DNA of 64,000 nucleotides from Prorocentrum cordatum (Eukaryota > Sar > Dinophyceae > Prorocentrales > Prorocentraceae): positions 462,097 through 526,096 of the forward strand of contig CAUYUJ010014616.1 of the NCBI GenBank assembly GCA_963575745.1, written 5' to 3'. Below, one piece after another: positions 20,160-30,902 of this stretch. A model generated the notes under the pieces. It searched no databases. It saw nothing but the letters and a program-made list of their open reading frames with translations, and was not told the origin of the DNA. The first letter of the stretch is position 1. Each line of letters begins with the position of its first letter. The position numbers were made by a program, and so were the translations under genes.

Positions 20160-21600
20160 GGCAGCCTTTCCCGTTGCACTTCGGGCGCGGGCCCATGGCC
20201 GAAAGCGCGCCTGTCTGAACGGGCGCCAATGCGGGTGCCATCCACCCAGCCGCATGGCTATGACCATCGATGTCATGGGTTTGCTCATGGACTTTTTGGT
20301 CACATGCCGCCAGCATTAGATGAGACTGGTGCAGCAGACGGTCCTAGGTGTCTGAATCCGATGCCCTCGTCGTTGCGCTGTGCGCGAGGTGGTAGACACT
20401 CATGCCGAGCATGTATTTTTATTGAGCTGTCTCGTCGTTATTTCTTCACGTGGGCGACGCAGAAAAACGGAGTCGGCTTCACCGACATTCGCGTGTGAGC
20501 TCCCCGCGTAAGGTCTCGCGTAAGCGCCCTCGTTTCCAGTGTGGCGTGCTGTGCTGGCGGCCCGCGCAATCTGCGGCGTAAGGTCGCTATGTCATCGCGC
20601 GTAGGACTGGTGTCTTTTCGTCGCCCACGTGATTGTTGGGCATTTGGGAACATTGCAGTGGTGCAGGCATTCTACCGCGGGCCGACTTGCGTCGGCCCTG
20701 GTTGTCTTTAAAAGGTGTTGGTGGGTACGGGTCTGCAGATGTTGGGCTCTAGATGGAGTCCCCACGACCGCAGTTTTGAATCGGTGATCGTGGGGATTCT
20801 GATGACTTATCTGCACACATTGAGTGCGCCGGATAACAAGGAAGATCAGTATGTACAGCCGCCCGCCGACAATGCATTTGATTTTCTCAAATCGTAGCGT
20901 TGACATGAATGTCAGCAACTTTGCAAACCGGCTCCCTCGTTGTTGGTCGAACCAAGTACGTTCGGCGCAAGCGGTCTTTTCCTGTTGGCCAGACTGTGTG
21001 TGCACCTTGTTTTTTCCACGGAATGGGCCTTGGGCCAGAGTGGCATGTCTGGTTCTCTCCTTGACTCTGGGTGCCTCTTCTTCTCTCCCCTCCTTCCCTC
21101 GTCCTCGTCGCCCCCCTTCGCAGGCGATTTTGTTCTCCCGGCCCCCGAGCTCCGCCCGAAAAGTCGTTGGCCGCTCAGGCAAAGGGGGGACAAACTCTGG
21201 GATGCACCCCCAGGGGGTCGACATCCGGAGGCACCCCCCTACCGAGGACACGGAGGCCCCCACATCGTATAGTTATCCCAGGGGGCTGGGCCCCACATTT
21301 TTTTCTCCGCGGAGCCTGGGAGAGGGGTCGACATATCCCTTGTGAGTCTTAAGTCTTCCATGTCCCTGTACAGGAGGCATATATTGGAAACTAGACTAAA
21401 AACAGTCTGGGGACGACTTTCCTATTACTTGGAGCGTTTTTTATTGGATGACTACTTCTAATCTTTCGTCCAAAATCCACCTGTAGGAGGACACGCCTGA
21501 CCTAATGTTAGTCGTCTCCCTGTGCTCTCTTTGTGCGCGTCAGACTGTTTGGACCCGCCTCGGTCGTTCCAATGTGCTCGGCTGCTCGGACGCACGGGCA
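20160..21600. other. No gene seen after the kinase
   Basis: Open frames up to 220 codons exist on the minus strand but show no motif and are biased. Pyrimidine-rich tracts occur near 21060-21130. The 3' untranslated region of the kinase gene is presumably at its start. Confidence 0.5.
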
Positions 21601-21603
21601 TAT

Positions 21604-22151
21604 ACATTATCTATATATATATGTATGTATACAAACAATCATGTATACATATGTTTGTATATATGTACATACATATACGTATATTCACACATACATACAT
21701 ACATACATACATACATACATGCATGCATACATACACACATACATACATACATACATACATACATACATACATACATACACATATATATAATACATACACA
21801 CATACATACATACACCCATACATACATACATACATACATGCATACAAACACACACATACATACATACATACACACATACATACATACATACACATATACA
21901 CATGCATACATACATACATACATACATACATACATACACACATACATACATACATACGTACATATATACATACATCCATACATCCATACATATATACATC
22001 AATCCATACATACATACACACATACATACATACATACATGCATACATACATACATACATGTACACATACACACATACATACATACATACATACATACATA
22101 CATTCATTCATACATACATACATACATACATGCATACGTACAGACAGACAT

Positions 22152-22182
<31 letters not shown>

Positions 22183-22264
22183 TACAGACAGGCAGACATA
22201 CATACATACATGCATACACACATACATACACACATACATACATACATATATACATATACGTGTG

Positions 22265-22339
<75 letters not shown>

Positions 22340-22343
22340 GAAT
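21604..22343. repeat. (ACAT)n/(ACAG)n/(AT)n microsatellite, 740 bp
   Basis: Tetranucleotide ACAT with blocks of ACAC and ACAG (22142-22196), ending in about 75 bp of (AT)n at 22270-22333. Long Tyr-Ile-His-Thr frames are artefacts. Confidence 0.97.
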
Positions 22344-22424
22344 AGCCCCACCTCGGCCTGGGCCTGCCCAGCCCGCAACAATTCTAATACGCTCGCTGAT
22401 ACCCCCCGTTTCGCTCTCTTGAGG

Positions 22425-23860
22425 CGGCCCAGAGAGGCCAGGAGGGTGCCAAACCGAGCCAAGAGGGTTCCAAGAGGCCCCCAAGACGACGCACGAGTTG
22501 CCCAAAACGGCCCAAAAAGGCCCCAAGGCGCTCCAAGAAGGCTCCCAGAGCACTCCCAAGAGGGCCTCAAGAGGCCACAATCATCAAATTCCGATGGGAA
22601 AGCTGATATTTTTAGCGAGTGCGCCTTTGCAGCTTTCACGGCTGCGAAGACGGTCCAAGAGGCTCCCAAGACTCCCCCAAGACGGCCCCGGAGGATCCCA
22701 TGAGGCCCCCAAGGCGGACCAAGAGGGCGCCTAGGCGGCCCAAGAGGCGCCCAAAACGGCCCAAGTTGGCCCCAAGGCGGCGCCCAAGACGGCCCAAGAA
22801 GGCCCAGAGTCGTCCAAGACGGTCCAAGATGGCCCCGAGCTAAACCTAGAAGGCTCCGAGACGTCTCAAGAGGCTTGCCAAAGCATTCCCAAGAGGGCTC
22901 CAAGAGGCCCAAATCGTAACTTTCCGACTGGGAAACGTACATTTTTAGCATGTGCGACGCTTCGGTTTTGACGGGTTTGAAGACGGCCCAAAAAGCTCGG
23001 AAGACTTGCCCAAGAATGCCTAAAACAGTCCCGAGAGGCCCTCAAGACAGACCAAGAGGGGGCCAAGACGGCCCAAGGGCTGCACAAGACGGTCCAAGTT
23101 AGCCCCAAAACGGGCCCCAAACAGGCCGAAGAAGGCCCCGAGTCGCCCAAGACGGCCCAAGATGGCCCCGAGACGGTCGAAGAAGGCTCCGAGACGTCCT
23201 AAGAGGCCTGCCAGAGGGCGGGGGTGGGGTGGTGCCACCGGTTGACATGGCCGCCCCGGGCGTCCTGCGGGGCCCACGATCCCGCCCAAGACGGCCTATC
23301 CCAAGACGGCCCATGAGGCCCTAAAGACAGCCCAAGAGGCCCACACGACAGCCTCAGCGAGGCCAAGAGGGCCCCAAAGACGCCCAAGAGCGCCCCAAGA
23401 GGGCCAGAGATGGCTTGAAGATGGCTTAAGAGGGCCCCAAGAGGGCCTTCAAGAGGCAAACATCTGCCCATCCCCTTCGTAAAACGTATGTTTTCAGCAG
23501 ACTCGCTTGCTTCGTCTTCACAGTGCCCCAGACGCCCCCGAAGAGCCCCAAGACAGCCCAAGAGAGACCCAAGAGGGGTCAAGACGGCCCAAAAGGGTCG
23601 TCCTGCGGGGCTCACGGAATCCCCCAAGACGGCCCAAGAGGCCCCAAAGCCGGCCCAGGAGGCCCCCAAGCCGGTCTCAGGGAGGCCAAGAGGGCCCCAA
23701 GACGCCCAAGAGGCCCCAAGAGAGCCTCGTTCGAAATCTTGTTCCCGGAAGCCTCTCCGGGAATATGATTTCCGGTTTCCCAGGACGCCCAAGAGGGGCC
23801 TAAGACGGCCCCAAAAGGGCACTAAAAGGATATTCAAAAAGGCCAGGAGGGCCACAGTTC
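22425..23860. repeat. CTCTTGGGG-type array, copy 4, inverted orientation
   Basis: Here the unit reads CCCAAGAGGCC on the plus strand. Three AT-richer core blocks of about 70 bp (starting near 22575, 22905 and 23455) each contain ATTTTTAGC or GTTTTCAGC followed by a GC-rich half and GAAGACGG. The array is thus at least three higher-order units 330-550 bp long. Confidence 0.85.
23729..23777. repeat. 49-bp hairpin repeat, copy 1
   Basis: CGTTCGAAATC...TTCCCGGA...TCCGGGAA...GATTTCCGG contains an inverted repeat TTCCCGG / CCGGGAA. The second copy is at 24244-24293 with about 85-90 percent identity; a (GGA)n tract follows the second copy directly. Confidence 0.8.
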
Positions 23861-23904
23861 GGTGATTTGCGCGAGATGTTGTTGGATTTCTTCTGCGCGG
23901 AGGA

Positions 23905-24050
23905 GACGGAGAGGACAAAGGAGGAGGAGGAGGAAGAGGAAGAGGAGAAGGAGGAGGAGGAGGCGGGAAGGAGGAGTGGAGGGGAGGAGGGGGGGAGAGA
24001 GGAGGCTCGAGGGCGATCGACGACCGGCGACGACGACCGGCGACGGTGAT

Positions 24051-24102
<52 letters not shown>

Positions 24103-24595
24103 CGACGATCAACGACGACGACGATCGACCACGATGACAACAGTCGACGCCGCTGATCGACGATCGACGGCGACGACGACGACGGCCACGCCGTCGGCGG
24201 TGTCCGCGTGCGCAGAGCCACCCTGGGCCCAGTCTTTGCCGCATCGTTCAAAATCCTGTCCCCGGAAACCTCTCCGGGAACATGATTTCCGGAGGAGGAG
24301 GAGGAGGAGGAGGAGGAGGAGGAGGAGGAGGAGGAGGAGGAGGAGGAGGAGGAGGAGGAGGAGAGAGAGAGGAGGAGGAGGAGGAGAGGAGGAGGGAGGA
24401 GAGGTGGGGGGAGGATTCGAGGGCGACCGACGATCGGCGACGGTGATCGGCGACGGTGATTGACGATGACGACGACAGTGTTGACGGCGACGACCGACGA
24501 CGACGATCGACGACGATGACAGCAGTTGACGCCGCCGATCGGCGAACGACGACGACGGCCACGGCCACGGCGACGGCGGCGACGCACGAGCATAT
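23905..24595. repeat. Alternating (GGA)n and (GAC)n tracts
   Basis: Two rounds of the same order: (GGA)n at 23915-24000 then (GAC)n/CGACGATCGACG at 24005-24190, and (GGA)n at 24292-24405 then the same CGACGATC-type sequence at 24420-24590. The block appears duplicated as a whole, with the 49-bp hairpin repeat before each round. Confidence 0.85.
24244..24293. repeat. 49-bp hairpin repeat, copy 2
   Basis: The partner of 23729-23777; the hairpin arms are conserved although individual bases differ. Confidence 0.8.
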
Positions 24596-24780
24596 GTATA
24601 TTCTCTGACCATATAGATGCATATATATATATATATATATGTATCAGCAAAATCATATACATATATATATATATATCACATATGCATACATACAATTATA
24701 TATATGCATACATACATACACACATACATACATACCTTCATTCATTCATTCATGTATACATACATACATACATATGATTG
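24596..24780. repeat. (AT)n and (ACAT)n tract
   Basis: Short AT dinucleotide runs followed by CATACATACA repeats and four ATTC units. Confidence 0.95.
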
Positions 24781-24819
24781 AGCGCGCGCGTGGGGCCCGA
24801 TAGACTCTAGACTAAAAAG

Positions 24820-25215
24820 GGGGGCCCAGCTTGAAGCTACCCCCCTCCCCCCTTCGTTGTTAAAGGGGGGGGGCTTCGGACCCCCCCCCCCCTCCCCCCT
24901 TTTCGTGGTTCGGAAGGGGGAGGGGCTAAGCCCCCCCCCCTTCCAAGCTACCCCCCCCCTACCTCCCTTTAATTGAGCCGGGGTGAGCCCCCCCCCCCTT
25001 TAAACGGGGGGGGGTCTTCGGAAGCTACCCCCCCCCCTCCCTTTTCGTGGCCGGAAAGGGGGGGGGGCGCTTCCAAGCTACCCCCCCCTCCTCTTAATGG
25101 AGCTGGGGTGAGCCGCCCTTCCCGTTTGAAAGGGGTGGGGTGCTTTGGAAGCTCCCCCCCCCCCCTCCCTTGGTGCAAAAGGGGGGGGGGGGCTTGAAGC
25201 TCCCCCCCCTTCCCC
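24820..25215. repeat. Alternating poly-G / poly-C foldback array 1
   Basis: Runs of 7-12 G alternate with runs of 7-12 C every 25-60 bp, joined by short linkers such as CTTCCAAGCTA, CTTCGGAAGCTA and TTTTCGTGG. Neighbouring runs are complementary, so the array can fold into serial hairpins. It is related to 27360-27830 and resembles the arms of the foldback element at 7018-7821. Confidence 0.9.
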
Positions 25216-25495
25216 CCTTTGGCCGCCCGGCTCCCGGAGCCATCGCCCTCCCTTTCGCCTCCATTTATTCCCGCCCCTCTCCCTCCTCCTCTTCTCCTCC
25301 GTCTGCCTCCTCCTCTTCCTCGTCCTCCTCATCCTCCTCAGTCATCATCGTCATCCCTCCTTCCCCCCTTTGGCCGCCCAGCTCCCGGAGCCATCGCCCT
25401 CCCTTTCGCCTCCATTTATTTCCGCCCCTCTTCCTCCTCCTCTTCTTCCTTTTGCCTCCTTCTCTTCCTCGTCCTCCTCATCCCCCTCATAGTCA
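25210..25495. repeat. Two tandem copies of a 151-bp unit
   Basis: TTTGGCCGCCC(G/A)GCTCCCGG...TTCGCCTCCATTTATT... occurs at about 25217 and 25369. The start of the unit also occurs inverted at about 27322-27366. Both copies end in CCTCCTCATC-rich sequence that merges into (CAT)n. Confidence 0.85.
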
Positions 25496-25496
25496 T

Positions 25497-25514
25497 CATC
25501 ATCATCATCATCAG

Positions 25515-25588
<74 letters not shown>

Positions 25589-25617
25589 ACATCAACATCA
25601 ACATCAACATCATCATC
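25497..25617. repeat. (CAT)n microsatellite
   Basis: About 40 CAT units with a few CAG and CAA variants. Confidence 0.97.
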
Positions 25618-25639
25618 GTACTCCACCGCGGATCCTTCC

Positions 25640-26104
25640 ATTCCGTTCCTCCTCCTCCTCCTCCTCGGTTTTCTCCTCCTCTTCCTCCATTTTTCCCTCC
25701 TCCTCCTCCTCATCATCATCCTCTTCCTCCTCCTCCTCCTCCTCCTCCTCCTCCTCCTCCTCGTTATCCTCCTCCGTTTCCCCATCCTCCTCCTCCTCCT
25801 CCTCCTCCCCCTCCTCCTCCCTCCTCCCTCCCTCCTCCTCCTCCTCCTCCTCCTCCTCCTCTTCCATCTCCTCCTCCTCCTCCTCCTCCTCCTCCTCCTC
25901 CTCCTCTCCCCTCCTCCTCCCCTCCTCCCCCTCCTCCTCCTCTCTCCTCCTCTTTTCCTCCTTCTCCTACCTTCCTCCCCCTCCTCCCGCCTCCTTCTCC
26001 TCCTCTCCTCCTCCTCCTCCTCCTCCTCCTCCTCCTCCTCCTCCTCCTCCTCCTCCTCCTCCTCCTCCCCCTCCGCCTCCCCCATCCTCCGCCTCCTCCT
26101 CCCC
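25640..26104. repeat. (CCT)n pyrimidine tract, 465 bp
   Basis: Long runs of CCT interrupted by CCCT and TTT. The opposite strand is a purine mirror of the (GGA)n tract at 16803-16977; both precede a copy of the same dispersed repeat. Confidence 0.97.
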
Positions 26105-26189
26105 CAGCTGGCCGCCGTCTTACACGAACACTGCCAAACCCGACGGGCTGGCGTTCTCCGAATTACACTTCGTGCAACTTTCGGGGGGG

Positions 26190-26303
26190 AATCGTATTTT
26201 TCCCAACCCTCCTTGGTTGGGTATTCGTTTTGAATAGAGCAGTGTGGTCTCCACTTCCTCCTTCCCGTCCCGTCTCCCTCTTGCCTCCTCCTGTCTTGCC
26301 TGC
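26190..26303. repeat. Dispersed repeat, copy B (left part)
   Basis: CCCAACC...GGTTGGG hairpin, GGTATTCGTTTTGAAT and a pyrimidine-rich spacer, as at 17088-17200. Confidence 0.8.
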
Positions 26304-26707
26304 GGGGGGCTGCGATCTGTGAAACTGTCGCCACTTTCGAGGCCTGCTGGGGGGCCCAGCACAGTGACGCCACGCGCGGACCCAAATTAGACCTCGCCAT
26401 CCCTGGGGGGCTGCGATCTGTGAAACTGTCGCCACTTTCGAGGCCTGCTGGGGGGCCCAGCACAGTGACGCCACGGGCGGACCCAAATTAGACCTCGCCA
26501 TCCCTGGGGGGCTGCGATCTGTGAAACTGTCGCCACTTTCGAGGCCTGCTGGGGGGCCCAGCACAGTGACGCCACGCGCGGACCCAAATTAGACCTCGCC
26601 ATCCCTGGGGGGCTGCGATCTGTGAAACTGTCGCCACTTTCGAGGCCTGCTGGGGGGCCCAGCACAGTGACGCCACGGGCGGACCCAAATTAGACCTCGC
26701 CATCCCT
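26304..26707. repeat. 101-bp tandem repeat, four units in ABAB order
   Basis: GGGGGGCTGCGATCTG recurs at 26304, 26405, 26506, 26607 and 26708, exactly 101 bp apart. Units 1 and 3 read GCCACGCGCGG where units 2 and 4 read GCCACGGGCGG, so the array grew by duplication of a 202-bp dimer. The period is not a multiple of three, so the open frames across it are not genes. Confidence 0.95.
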
Positions 26708-26992
26708 GGGGGGCTGCGATCTGAGATCCCCGATTTCGAAGTGGCTAGGGTTGCTCAGGGATTGCAACTAATCAGCTTTATCTAGTCCTTGTCCTGAAGC
26801 CAGTGTCCTGCGAGTCTCCCGAATTCCGTCTGCAGGCATATGTAACCCTCGCTCCGTCATCGCCCCCCTTATAAAGTGTCCCAAACTATTTGCGCCCCGC
26901 GTTTGCGCAGGGGTTGGGTACGTCGCCAGGGTAATTTTTCGTTCCCGGGCGTTGGCACGGGACGAGTTGAATGATACACTTGCGTTGCAATC

Positions 26993-27099
26993 GATTGCAA
27001 TCCATTGGATTGCAAACGATTCGATTGCAATCCATTGGATTGCAATCGATTGGATTGCAATCGGTTGAATTGCAATCGATTCAATCGATTGGATTGCAG
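26993..27099. repeat. 15-bp palindromic tandem repeat (GATTGCAATCCATTG)
   Basis: Six full 15-bp units (26993-27082) and two partial ones. Each unit contains the palindrome GATTGCAATC. Related pieces recur at 27216-27255. Confidence 0.9.
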
Positions 27100-27330
27100 G
27101 GGAGGGACAGGACGGAAGGGAGGGAGGGGAGGAGAGGGAGGGGAGGGAGGAGATGGAACGAAAAGTGGGGAGGGAGGGGAGGGAGCGGAGGGAGGTGGGG
27201 AGGGGGATTGCAGTGGAATGGAGTGCAATCGATTGCAAGCGATTCGATTGGGATTTTCGATCGTCGATCGTTGATCGTCGATCGTCCATCCTCGATCATG
27301 GATTGTTCATTTTGGATCGTCGGCGAAAGG
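27100..27330. repeat. GA-rich tract and GATCGTC repeats
   Basis: GGGAGG-type purine repeats (27103-27205), then ATTGCA pieces, then GATCGTCGATCGTTGATCG-type 7-9 bp repeats at 27258-27300. Confidence 0.85.
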
Positions 27331-27359
27331 GAGGGCGGAGGCTCCGGGGGCTGGGCGGC

Positions 27360-27830
27360 CAAAGGGGGGAAGGGGGGGGGGCTTCCAAGCCCCCCCCCCC
27401 CTTTGGCACAAAGGGGGGGAGGGGGGGGAGCTTCCAGCAGGGCGGCTCCAAGGGAGGGGGGGGGTAGCTTAAGCACCCCCCTCCCTTTGGAAAGGGGGGT
27501 AGGGGGGGGGGTAGCTTCCGGGGCGGCCAAAGGGGGGGGGTGGGTAGCTTCCAAGCACCCCCCCCCCTTTGCACGAAAGGGGGGGAGGGGGGGGTAGCTT
27601 CCAGCAGGGCGGCGCCAAGGGAGGGGGGGGGTAGCTTAAGCACCCCCCCCCCCCCTTTGGAAAGGGGGGGAGGGGGGGGTAGCTTCCGGGGAGGGCCCAA
27701 GGGGGGAGGGGGGGTAGCTGTAAGCCCCCCCCCCTGCAAAAAAAAGGGGGGAGGGTGTGTGCTTCCAACAAGGGCGGCTCAAGGGAGGGTGGGGTAGCTT
27801 AAGCCTAGCCCCCCCTCCCCTTTGCTCGGG
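27360..27830. repeat. Alternating poly-G / poly-C foldback array 2, 167-bp units
   Basis: The landmark AGGGCGGC(T/G)C recurs at about 27438, 27605 and 27769, so the unit is about 165-167 bp and almost three copies are present. Each unit contains two G-run/C-run hairpins joined by AGCTTAAGC or CTTCCAAGC. Confidence 0.9.
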
Positions 27831-27845
27831 CCCTGTGGGCGCGCT

Positions 27846-28440
27846 CTCTCATACATACATACATACATACATACATACATACATACATACATACATACAT
27901 ACATACATACATACATACATACAAACACACATACATACATACATACATACATACATCCATACATACATACATACATACATACATACATACATACATACAT
28001 ACATACATACACATACATACATACATACATACATACATACATACACACACATACATACATACACACATACATTCATCCATCCATTCATCCATTCATCCAT
28101 CCATCCATCCATCCATCCATACATACACACATACATACATACATACATACACACACATACATGCATACATGCATACATGCATACATCCATACATACATGT
28201 ATACATACATACATACACACATACACACATACATACACGCATACATACATACATACATACAAACATACACACACATACATACATACGTACGTACATACAT
28301 ACATGCATACATACATTCATCCATCCATACATACATACATGCATGCATGCATGCATACATACATAAACACATACATATATACATACATTCACATACACAC
28401 ACATACATACATACATACATACATACATGCATGCATGCAT

Positions 28441-28479
<39 letters not shown>

Positions 28480-28572
28480 CATACATACATACATACATAG
28501 ATATATACATGCATGCATGCATGCATGCATACATACATACAGGCATACATACTTATATATATATATATGTGT
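27846..28572. repeat. (ACAT)n microsatellite, 725 bp
   Basis: ACAT units with ATCC (28075-28120), ATGC and ACAG (28440-28480) blocks, ending in (AT)n. It is similar in size and block order to 21604-22343. Confidence 0.97.
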
Positions 28573-29884
28573 GTGGCGTATTCTCGCCGACGGGCCAGAA
28601 GACCTCTGGCCGATACGATCGCGTCCGCTGACCGCCTCGCCCGCGCGGCCCGGAACGCTTCTTCTCGCCTGCGCGACGTGGCGGCGCTAATCGCGCCCGC
28701 TAGCTTCTTTGCGCGGCCCGGAGATCCCGCCAGTTTCGCGTGAAGATGCGAGCGCGCGGAAGGGCGGTCTCCCCCTAGCTGGTACGACTATCACCATTAT
28801 CGCCATCATCGTCACCATCACCGTCATTACCAGCATTGCCATCGTTAGCATCATCACCATCAGTTATCATGTGTCTTGTCTCCTTTTTGTTCCGCTGTTT
28901 TCTCCGCCCATCTTTTCCTCCTCGTCCCCGTCGCCTTTGTCCCTCTCGCCCTCTTTCCTTTTGGCGCCTGGTTGTTACACCCATGTGCAATACAAGTTTG
29001 CCACATGGGTTTCGGCTCGATGAGGGGGTTAATTCGCTTCCTTCGATGGCCAACGCTCTCTCCTCCCATCCACCCCGCCGCGGCGCCACGTTGGACTCGT
29101 GTGGTTTCGGCATCTCGTCGCGCTTCGCTGCGTTTCGGCACGCCCCGCCGCTGCCCGACCGCCGTTTGTTTTTCACTGGCGCCCGCCAACCAACAACATG
29201 CGTTTTCGGAACGCAGCGGACGTGTCCAAGCACTCCCCCCCCCGCCCCATTCCTACCCTTTCCCCTCTCGTCCCCCTGTCCCCCCCCCCGCCGCGCCCCC
29301 CCACCCCGTTCTTCCATGGCTTTCTCGGGGGGCAGGGGGGCGCGTGACAACTTCACAGCTGATCGCGGAACCGTAGTTCTGCTTTGCGACATTTGCGGTT
29401 GAACGTTCTGAGTCATGCGGTGTTTCTGGAGTTCAGGAGTGTACAGCGCGCCCATGGCCACACATTTCGATATCGAGCACGCGTTAGCCGCGGCAGATGC
29501 CACCATCTGAATTGGCATTCGTATGTTTGTGGTCGTGATGATTACTTACGAAGGTATCAGTATTTCTTTCATGATGTTGTCAGCTGTCATACGACCACCA
29601 CACACGTTAGCATAATGCTTCCATGATCGCGCCAACGCATCATCAGCCCCATGTACGTGTTGCAATAATCGCTCCGTGCAGAGACAACCTCAACAGCCAC
29701 GCTGCAATATAACACGCGTGGTAAGCCAGCATCAGATGGGGCGTGTTTGGTGTGGGTGGTTAGGTACCGCAAAGAGACCACACTGCACGGTGCGCGGGCA
29801 CGTCACGGCACATGTTTTGGCAAAATACGTAAACGTTTGGCACCGCCCTTTTTTTTGCAGTCCTAAAACCCCGGCGCGACACGT
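28573..29884. other. No convincing gene
   Basis: CAC/CAT-rich sequence lies at 28785-28870. Open frames on both strands (up to 247 codons) are Arg/Pro-biased with no motif. I see nothing I can name. Confidence 0.5.
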
Positions 29885-30270
29885 CACGGTGTATTTCTCG
29901 AATTCATGACCCACGGCACGGGTTCCGGCGCGGAACGGCATTTTAACCCCGCATTTTCGGATTTGGGCACGGCACGGCACGCGGCGCGCGGCACGCGGGC
30001 ACACCGGCTCGCGGGCACGGCGCGACATATTCTTACAGTTCTAACACCTGTGCGCGGGTCTGCACGGCACGGCACGGCACGCGGCCACCTGGACACGTCA
30101 CGTGGGCACGGCATGGTACAATACGGGACTTTTCTGGCATTCTAGGACTTCGGCAACGCACGCAAGGCACGGCACATCTGTCGCAATATAAAGCCTAGGT
30201 GCGACACGGCACGGCACGGCACGGCAGCACGGCACGGCACGGGACATGCTTTCCACATTCTAGGACTTAG
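29885..30270. repeat. (GGCAC)n pentanucleotide-derived repeats
   Basis: Clusters of GGCAC/CACGG with variable spacers (CGGGCACACC, GCGCGGCACG) recur over 385 bp. Between clusters, TTCTAGGACTT / TTCTAACACCT / TTTTAACCCC pieces repeat every 70-100 bp, suggesting a longer degenerate unit. A shorter relative is at 56085-56170. Confidence 0.85.
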
Positions 30271-30539
30271 GTGCGACACGGCACAGCATGCCTGCACAGC
30301 ATTTATGTTGTTGCTTATGTTGTGTAGATTGTTTGTTCTTACGTGTAGTTCCCATTCACAGCATTAGCTGTTTACGGAATTCCAATGGCAATCTCAGTAA
30401 GCGGTTCTCCGCATCATTTTGAATGTTACCCCAGCAGCCGACCCCCCCGCAGCAGAGGGGATTTTTGATGATGTTGTTCTCGGTTGCTCAGGTGCCCTGG
30501 GAGGGCCAAGTGGAGGAGAAGGAGGAGCAGGGATTGTGT

Positions 30540-30734
30540 CATGATGATGTAGACGATGATGACGATGTTGTTGTTGACGGTGATGATAGTGATGATGATG
30601 ATGATGCTGCTGATGATGATTTTGATGATGATGTTGACGACGATGATGATGATGATGGTGATGATGGTGGTGGTGATGATAACGACGACTACGACGACGA
30701 TGATGATGATGGTGGTGGTGGTTGTGGTGGTAAC

Positions 30735-30813
<79 letters not shown>

Positions 30814-30859
30814 CTGATGCTGATGCTGATGCTGATGATGATGATGATGCTGATGCTGG

Positions 30860-30900
<41 letters not shown>

Positions 30901-30902
30901 GG
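30540..30902. repeat. (GAT)n microsatellite, 360 bp
   Basis: GAT with GTT, GGT and GCT variants. Frames reading poly-Asp, poly-Met or poly-His are artefacts. Confidence 0.97.

Noticed and set aside
21505-22703. Long Tyr-Ile-His-Thr and Cys-Met-Tyr-Val ORFs (up to 446 codons)
   Set aside because: They are translations of a tetranucleotide repeat, open in several frames on both strands. The same applies to 11146-11841 and 27757-28631.
23199-24695. 498-codon minus-strand ORF
   Set aside because: It runs through a CTCTTGGGG-type array, (GAC)n and (GGA)n tracts; composition follows the repeats.
25140-26463. 365-370 codon Ser/Pro-rich and Glu/Arg-rich ORFs on opposite strands
   Set aside because: Pure (CCT)n and (CAT)n tracts; no start context, motif or codon structure.
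26304-26707. CRISPR-like array
   Set aside because: The units are contiguous 101-bp repeats without unique spacers, in eukaryotic sequence.
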